Assembly: GCF_004025585.1 (NCBI RefSeq)
Contig: NZ_QTZO01000005.1
Coordinates: 1-64,000, forward strand
From: Pseudodesulfovibrio sp. S3
GTDB taxonomy: Bacteria > Desulfobacterota > Desulfovibrionia > Desulfovibrionales > Desulfovibrionaceae
Length of the DNA: 64,000 bases
Reading direction: 5' to 3'
Position 1 is the first letter of the stretch; each line of letters starts with the position of its first letter. Made by a program: the position numbers and the translations under genes. Positions 60,319 to 64,000 of the stretch are shown here, piece by piece. Under the pieces are notes generated by a model. That model was not told the DNA's origin, made no database searches, and worked only from the letters and a program-made list of their open reading frames with translations.

Positions 60319-60753
60319 CTAAGCCAAATCTTCGATTCTCTGGTTGGCTTTGAAAATAGTCCTGGTCAGTTCGTCCCCCTGCTCCCTGCCGAGAATCTTG
60401 CTGTAATCCTCATGCAGCCGTGTCCACGCCGTTTTTATGTCTTTCTGCATTTCTCGGGCCTTGTCTGTGGGGTAGACGCGGACCACCCGCTTGTCTTGTT
60501 TCCGTTCGACCAGGTCCAGGTAAACAAGTTTGTCCGTGAATCTTACCATGGTGGAATGAGCCAGGTGCAGGTGTTCGGACAACTCCTTGATGGTGATTCC
60601 GGGCAGTTCGTTCACAAGCATGATGGCAAAGGCATGCGATGGGGACAGGTCCGTGTCCTTGAACGCCCTCTCCGCCATTCTGGTGATATTTCGGGCCAGG
60701 GCGTTGGCTGTAAAGTAGAGACAGTTTTGAAGATAGAGCGATGTGTTTTGCAT
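60319..60753 (-). CDS. MarR-family transcriptional regulator
   Basis: 144 residues. wHTH core LPGITIKELSEHLHLAHSTMVRFTDKLVYLDLVERKQDKRVVRVYPTDKAREMQ, typical MarR. The ATG at 60753 follows AAGGA at 6 bases; the longer frame to 60831 has no site and runs into the operator. The dyad just upstream and the matching one before the flavin reductase point to control of both genes. Confidence 0.9.
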   Translation of the reverse strand: MQNTSLYLQNCLYFTANALARNITRMAERAFKDTDLSPSHAFAIMLVNELPGITIKELSEHLHLAHSTMVRFTDKLVYLDLVERKQDKRVVRVYPTDKAREMQKDIKTAWTRLHEDYSKILGREQGDELTRTIFKANQRIEDLA

Positions 60754-60762
60754 GGATATCCT

Positions 60763-60784
60763 TATATGTATGCACATACATATA
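60763..60784. promoter_or_regulatory. Predicted MarR operator, site 2 (autoregulatory)
   Basis: TATATGTATG, CA, CATACATATA: perfect 10-bp arms. It lies 10 bases upstream of the marR start codon, covering the ribosome-binding region and probably the promoter. Confidence 0.7.
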
Positions 60785-60876
60785 TTGAGGCCTCGAGCGA
60801 AAGTCAAGGAGAGGGGAAGTGAATGGGGCAATCGAGTTGGTGTGTCCGGGCTGGTCGATTCCGGGAGACCGACGGG

Positions 60877-62178
60877 TTACTGGGCGTCCACGGGTTCCCA
60901 TGATTCGCCTTCGGGGTCGACTTCGGGCAGTGAGCAGGGCGGGGTTTCCACTGTCCGGTTGCCTTTGCCCTTGTCCGTGAGGGAAGAAATCTTGCCTACC
61001 ACCACGTTGACCGAGCCGCCGAGCAGTACCTGGCCCTGGATGCCGGTGAAGAGGCTCAGGTCGGTCCAGGCAAAGGTGTTGGCCGTGGCCACCAGGGACT
61101 CGAAGGGGTGGCAATAGACTGCATATCGTGCTTCGCCCCGCACCCGATTGTTGGCGAAGAACCCGCGTGATCCGGTCTGCACGATGCCGCGCGCTTCGGC
61201 TCCGCCGCCCATGATCAGGTCGTTGCAGGCGACTACCATGTCGTTGGCATAGAGCAAGATGCCTGTGGAGGCCTCGCCCCGTCCTTCGATGCGGTTGCCG
61301 GTGACGGCGATTCGGTTGTTGCGGGAGAAGTCCGCTCCGCCGGAAGTGTCAAAATACCAGCCGGCCACGATTCCGTTCGGACCATACTTGTGCGGATATT
61401 CAACGCCCTCCTCGTCGGTGGTGATGCGGTTTCCGGCGATGCTGATGGTCCCGTTCCCCTTGCTCCCGAGGATGTTGTCCAGGACTTCGATGCCGTTTCG
61501 CGAGGTGTGGTTGATGATGTTGTTTTTGATGGTGATGTCAGCACCGGTGGTCCAATCAACGAGCACGCCGTATCCTGCGGTGGTATCAGGTTTGTTGTTC
61601 ATCATGTGAAACCGGTTGTCGGCTATGCGCACGGTTCCGGTGACAGCCCGTTTCAATCGATCCCTGGTGTGGACGATGCGGTTGCCCACGATGATCCCGG
61701 CCTGGAAGGGCAGGGTGTCGCCGCCGGACCATTCGATGTTCACGAGTTGCGGAATGACGTCCGTCACCGTGCAGCCGCTCACGTCCAAGCCGCCAGCATA
61801 GGGAAAATGCAGCGGCGTGCCTTTGGCCCCATCGAAGCGCAGGGCCTGGATGGCGATGATGGGTCCATCGTCTGCAGGCGGTGCCCCTTCGTAGGGCAGG
61901 GGAGAATACAGGGTCCAGAATCCGCCGGTAATGGTTGTTTCGGGTTCGCCTATGGCGTCGGCTTCGCCCCGGATGCGCACGTTTTTGGTGAGTTTCACCC
62001 GCCCCTCGGGGCCGAAGTTGAAATTGCCCTTGAGCAGTACCGAGCCTCCCTTGTCCACGGCTGCCTGGACATTGTCCACGTCCTGGGCCGGTTGGCCTGT
62101 ACCGATCACGACCTGATCGGCATGGGCCGGGACTGCGAGGAAGAGCATGAATATCAGGGTAGTACAAAGGGGATGCAT
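60877..62178 (-). CDS. Exported right-handed beta-helix protein
   Basis: 433 residues. Signal peptide MHPLCTTLIFMLFLAVPAHA, then many short Asn-ladder repeats typical of parallel beta-helices (GIIVGNRIVHTRD, VRIADNRFHMMNN, ITIKNNIINHTSRNGIEVLDN, ISIAGNRITT, IAVTGNRIEGRGEASTGILLY). Such proteins are polysaccharide lyases or surface adhesins; no lyase motif is recognisable. GGAGG lies 5 bases before the ATG. It has no visible operon partner. Confidence 0.78.
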   Translation of the reverse strand: MHPLCTTLIFMLFLAVPAHADQVVIGTGQPAQDVDNVQAAVDKGGSVLLKGNFNFGPEGRVKLTKNVRIRGEADAIGEPETTITGGFWTLYSPLPYEGAPPADDGPIIAIQALRFDGAKGTPLHFPYAGGLDVSGCTVTDVIPQLVNIEWSGGDTLPFQAGIIVGNRIVHTRDRLKRAVTGTVRIADNRFHMMNNKPDTTAGYGVLVDWTTGADITIKNNIINHTSRNGIEVLDNILGSKGNGTISIAGNRITTDEEGVEYPHKYGPNGIVAGWYFDTSGGADFSRNNRIAVTGNRIEGRGEASTGILLYANDMVVACNDLIMGGGAEARGIVQTGSRGFFANNRVRGEARYAVYCHPFESLVATANTFAWTDLSLFTGIQGQVLLGGSVNVVVGKISSLTDKGKGNRTVETPPCSLPEVDPEGESWEPVDAQ

Positions 62179-62459
62179 GGCGCCTCCGAATAAACGGTCG
62201 ATTGTGTAGTTAAGATACTGTTTTGATAGTACATGTTTTGATGGAGATTGACAATCCGTGCCAATGGATGGGCATGGTGCTCCTTTCAGGAGCGTTCTGT
62301 GTGGCCTTGATTGTCTACTTGGCTGCTCTGAAACGGGAATGAAGACACCGGATTACGCCCCCCTATTATAGATTTCAGCATTGTATTGCGTAGAGCATGA
62401 TTGCTGATGTAATAATGATAGTAACTATTAGACCCAGGCGATTGAGGCGGATTGTTGTT
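62179..62459. other. Intergenic region between the beta-helix and chemoreceptor genes
   Basis: About 280 bases without a gene between divergent starts. Nothing more specific can be read except the hairpin at its right end. Confidence 0.4.
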
Positions 62460-62478
62460 ACTCCTAACAGTGAGGAGT
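62460..62478 (+). promoter_or_regulatory. Hairpin sequestering the chemoreceptor ribosome-binding site
   Basis: ACTCCT, AACAGTG, AGGAGT: the right arm contains the AGGAG Shine-Dalgarno, 6-7 bases before the ATG at 62484. Folding would hide it, so translation may be regulated. Confidence 0.5.
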
Positions 62479-62483
62479 GGGGT

Positions 62484-64000
62484 ATGAGGCTCAGGACAAG
62501 GATGACGTTGATGCAGGTAGCCACGGTGGTAGCAGCCATCATGGTGCTTTGCTGGTTGTTTATTCAACAGATCACCAGCTACGCAGAATCTGAAATGGAG
62601 ACATTCCGTAAGGAAAAGATGGTCGAGGAGCAACAGCAACTCAAGGATTTCGTTCAGATGGCAACCGGCACCATCGACAGTTATTACAGCCGGTCCATGG
62701 ATGTCGAGGCCCTGAAGAAAGCCAAGCAGGAAGATCTCAAGCGGATCGTGGACGCGGTGTACGGGCAGGTGGAGGATTACTATAACCGCAACAAGAACGC
62801 CATGGGACCGGACGAGCTTGTCAGGGGGTTGGCTCAAATAGTCATCCCTGCACGGTACGATGGGGCCAATTATGTATGGGTGCAGAATCTTGAAAACATG
62901 ATCCTGGCACATCCCAGTGAAACAATGATGGGCAAGGATATGAGCCAGCTCAAGGATATCAATGGCAAAAGGATTATTGCTTCCATGACGGAGGTTGCCA
63001 GGGGCCAGGGCGAGGGCATTGTGGACTACTGGTGGCCCAAGCCCGGTGAGGAAGAAGCCAAGCTCAAGGTCTCCTATGTGCGTTTCCTGCCCGAAGCCGG
63101 ATGGATCGTCGGCACCGGGGCGTGGATCGAGGACATCACGGCCGAGATGAAGGCCGAGGCCCTGCAGCAGGTGGGCAAGATGCGTTTGACGGATGGCAAC
63201 TATTTCTGGATCAACGATCTCGACTTGAAGATGGTCATGCACCCCATCAAGCCCGACCTCGACGGGCAGAGTGTGGGTGAAATGCAGGACAGCCGGGGCA
63301 AGCGGCTCTTCCAGGAAATGGTCTCGGTGGTCAAGGCGGAGAGTCAGGGCTATGTCTCCTATTATTGGGGCAAGCCCGGCAAGGACGGTGATTTTCCCAA
63401 GCTTTCATTCGTGAAGCTTTTCGAGCCATGGGGATGGGTCGTCGGCATGGGTGTCTACATCGATGGTATTGATGAGGCGGTCGCAGCCAAGAAGGCCGCC
63501 CTGGACCAGACCATCGCTTCCATGGTGCTCATTGTCCTGGTCATATCCGTGGCGCTCGCCCTGGTGGGTGTGGTCGCCGGGGTGTTCGGTTCCAAGTCCG
63601 TGACCAACACCATCGGCGGAGAGCCGGTGGACATCGCAGGCATAGCTGCTCGGGTCTCGGATGGAGACCTGACCATTGCCAGCTCAGGCAACGGGAATCA
63701 GGAGCGGGGCATCCTCAAATCCATGAAGGATATGGCCGGCAACCTCAGGGGCGTGGTTACCGAGGTCCAGCGGGCTACCGACAATGTGGCCGCAGGCAGC
63801 GAGGAGCTTTCCTCCTCGTCGGAAACCCTTTCCCAGTCGACCATCGAACAGGCCGCATCCATCGAGGAGGTTTCGGCATCCCTGGTCGAGATCGTACGTT
63901 CCATCCGCAAGAACGCGGACAATGCCGAGGAGACGAGCCGGATCGCCGATTCGAGCAACAAGGCCATCATGTCCGGCGAGGAATCCGTGCGCAAGACCGT
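62484..64000 (+). CDS. Methyl-accepting chemotaxis protein with two Cache domains, 3' truncated by the window
   Basis: At least 505 residues, continuing off the right edge. An N-terminal membrane segment (VATVVAAIMVLCWLFIQQI) is followed by two sCache_2-like units: YVWVQNLENMILAHP...GTGAWIEDI and YFWINDLDLKMVMHPIKPDLDGQ...GMGVYIDGI. A second membrane segment (TIASMVLIVLVISVALALVGVVAGVFG), a HAMP-like stretch (IAARVSDGDLTIASSG) and the start of the methylation helix (VAAGSEELSSSSETLSQSTIEQAASIEEVSASLVEI) follow. It senses small ligands periplasmically and signals to CheA. The frame is open throughout. The ribosome-binding site is in a hairpin. Confidence 0.93.
   Translation, partial: MRLRTRMTLMQVATVVAAIMVLCWLFIQQITSYAESEMETFRKEKMVEEQQQLKDFVQMATGTIDSYYSRSMDVEALKKAKQEDLKRIVDAVYGQVEDYYNRNKNAMGPDELVRGLAQIVIPARYDGANYVWVQNLENMILAHPSETMMGKDMSQLKDINGKRIIASMTEVARGQGEGIVDYWWPKPGEEEAKLKVSYVRFLPEAGWIVGTGAWIEDITAEMKAEALQQVGKMRLTDGNYFWINDLDLKMVMHPIKPDLDGQSVGEMQDSRGKRLFQEMVSVVKAESQGYVSYYWGKPGKDGDFPKLSFVKLFEPWGWVVGMGVYIDGIDEAVAAKKAALDQTIASMVLIVLVISVALALVGVVAGVFGSKSVTNTIGGEPVDIAGIAARVSDGDLTIASSGNGNQERGILKSMKDMAGNLRGVVTEVQRATDNVAAGSEELSSSSETLSQSTIEQAASIEEVSASLVEIVRSIRKNADNAEETSRIADSSNKAIMSGEESVRKT

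Noticed and set aside
1-64000. CRISPR array or cas genes
   Set aside because: No regularly spaced repeats and no Cas-like proteins were seen.

Overview
The window looks like a chromosomal piece of a sulfate-reducing deltaproteobacterium of the Desulfovibrionaceae (Desulfovibrio/Pseudodesulfovibrio type). The main evidence is the dsrA-dsrB-dsrD cluster followed by a cobyrinate a,c-diamide synthase gene. A flavoredoxin-like flavin reductase, many chemotaxis proteins and consistently good Shine-Dalgarno sites agree with this. The species assignment is inference.

Layout. 1-110: 3' end of a 5S rRNA gene with its terminator, so an rRNA operon lies off the left edge. 230-1630: dimethylargininase-like hydrolase plus a SAM methyltransferase. 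1882-10589 (minus): envelope proteins (phytase/esterase-like, AsmA, DUF4197), a 1,051-residue beta-helix/EF-hand/arylsulfotransferase fusion, and a DUF1786 protein with a TTG start. 10704-13662: lipase-like hydrolase, then a CheX plus HEAT-repeat/receiver pair. 14000-19211: metallo-beta-lactamase-fold protein, AEC carrier, an unknown protein with a Cys/Gly motif, YbhB-like protein, AraC regulator, DUF554 and a Spy-like lipoprotein.

19421-27685 is the most accessory-looking stretch. An intact tRNA-Leu(CAA) with promoter and terminator is followed by a cytoplasmic bis-MGD molybdo/tungsto-enzyme and an NMT1/Ssu-type ABC importer. A decayed second copy of the tRNA 3' half and its terminator follows (25180-25277), then a possible third scrap, an anti-sigma-kinase-like/GNAT fusion and a possible transposase relic. 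No integrase is seen. I read this as an old island at tRNA-Leu.

27686-37717: methylglyoxal synthase, a MarR/ICMT operon with a dyad operator, a VanX-type dipeptidase, a complete family-1 ABC importer led by a PP2C phosphatase gene, a TiaS-like protein, and a ZnuA-Zur pair with a palindrome in the promoter. 37981-38935: two small minus genes. 39293-43570: dsrAB, a hairpin, dsrD, a terminator and cbiA. 43650-48650: DegT aminotransferase, small proteins, a TPR/O-GlcNAc-transferase-like enzyme and cyclophilin. 48820-53633: a complete branched-chain amino acid ABC operon (livKHMGF order). 54049-55788: acyl-CoA ligase.

56303-64000: a wHTH-Rossmann regulator coupled to a sialic-acid-type synthase, CheV, a DUF2325 gene under a likely Fur box, a flavin reductase and a MarR gene that share a palindromic operator, a beta-helix protein, and a double-Cache chemoreceptor running off the right edge with its ribosome-binding site inside a hairpin.

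All family calls come from reading motifs by eye. No database search was possible.
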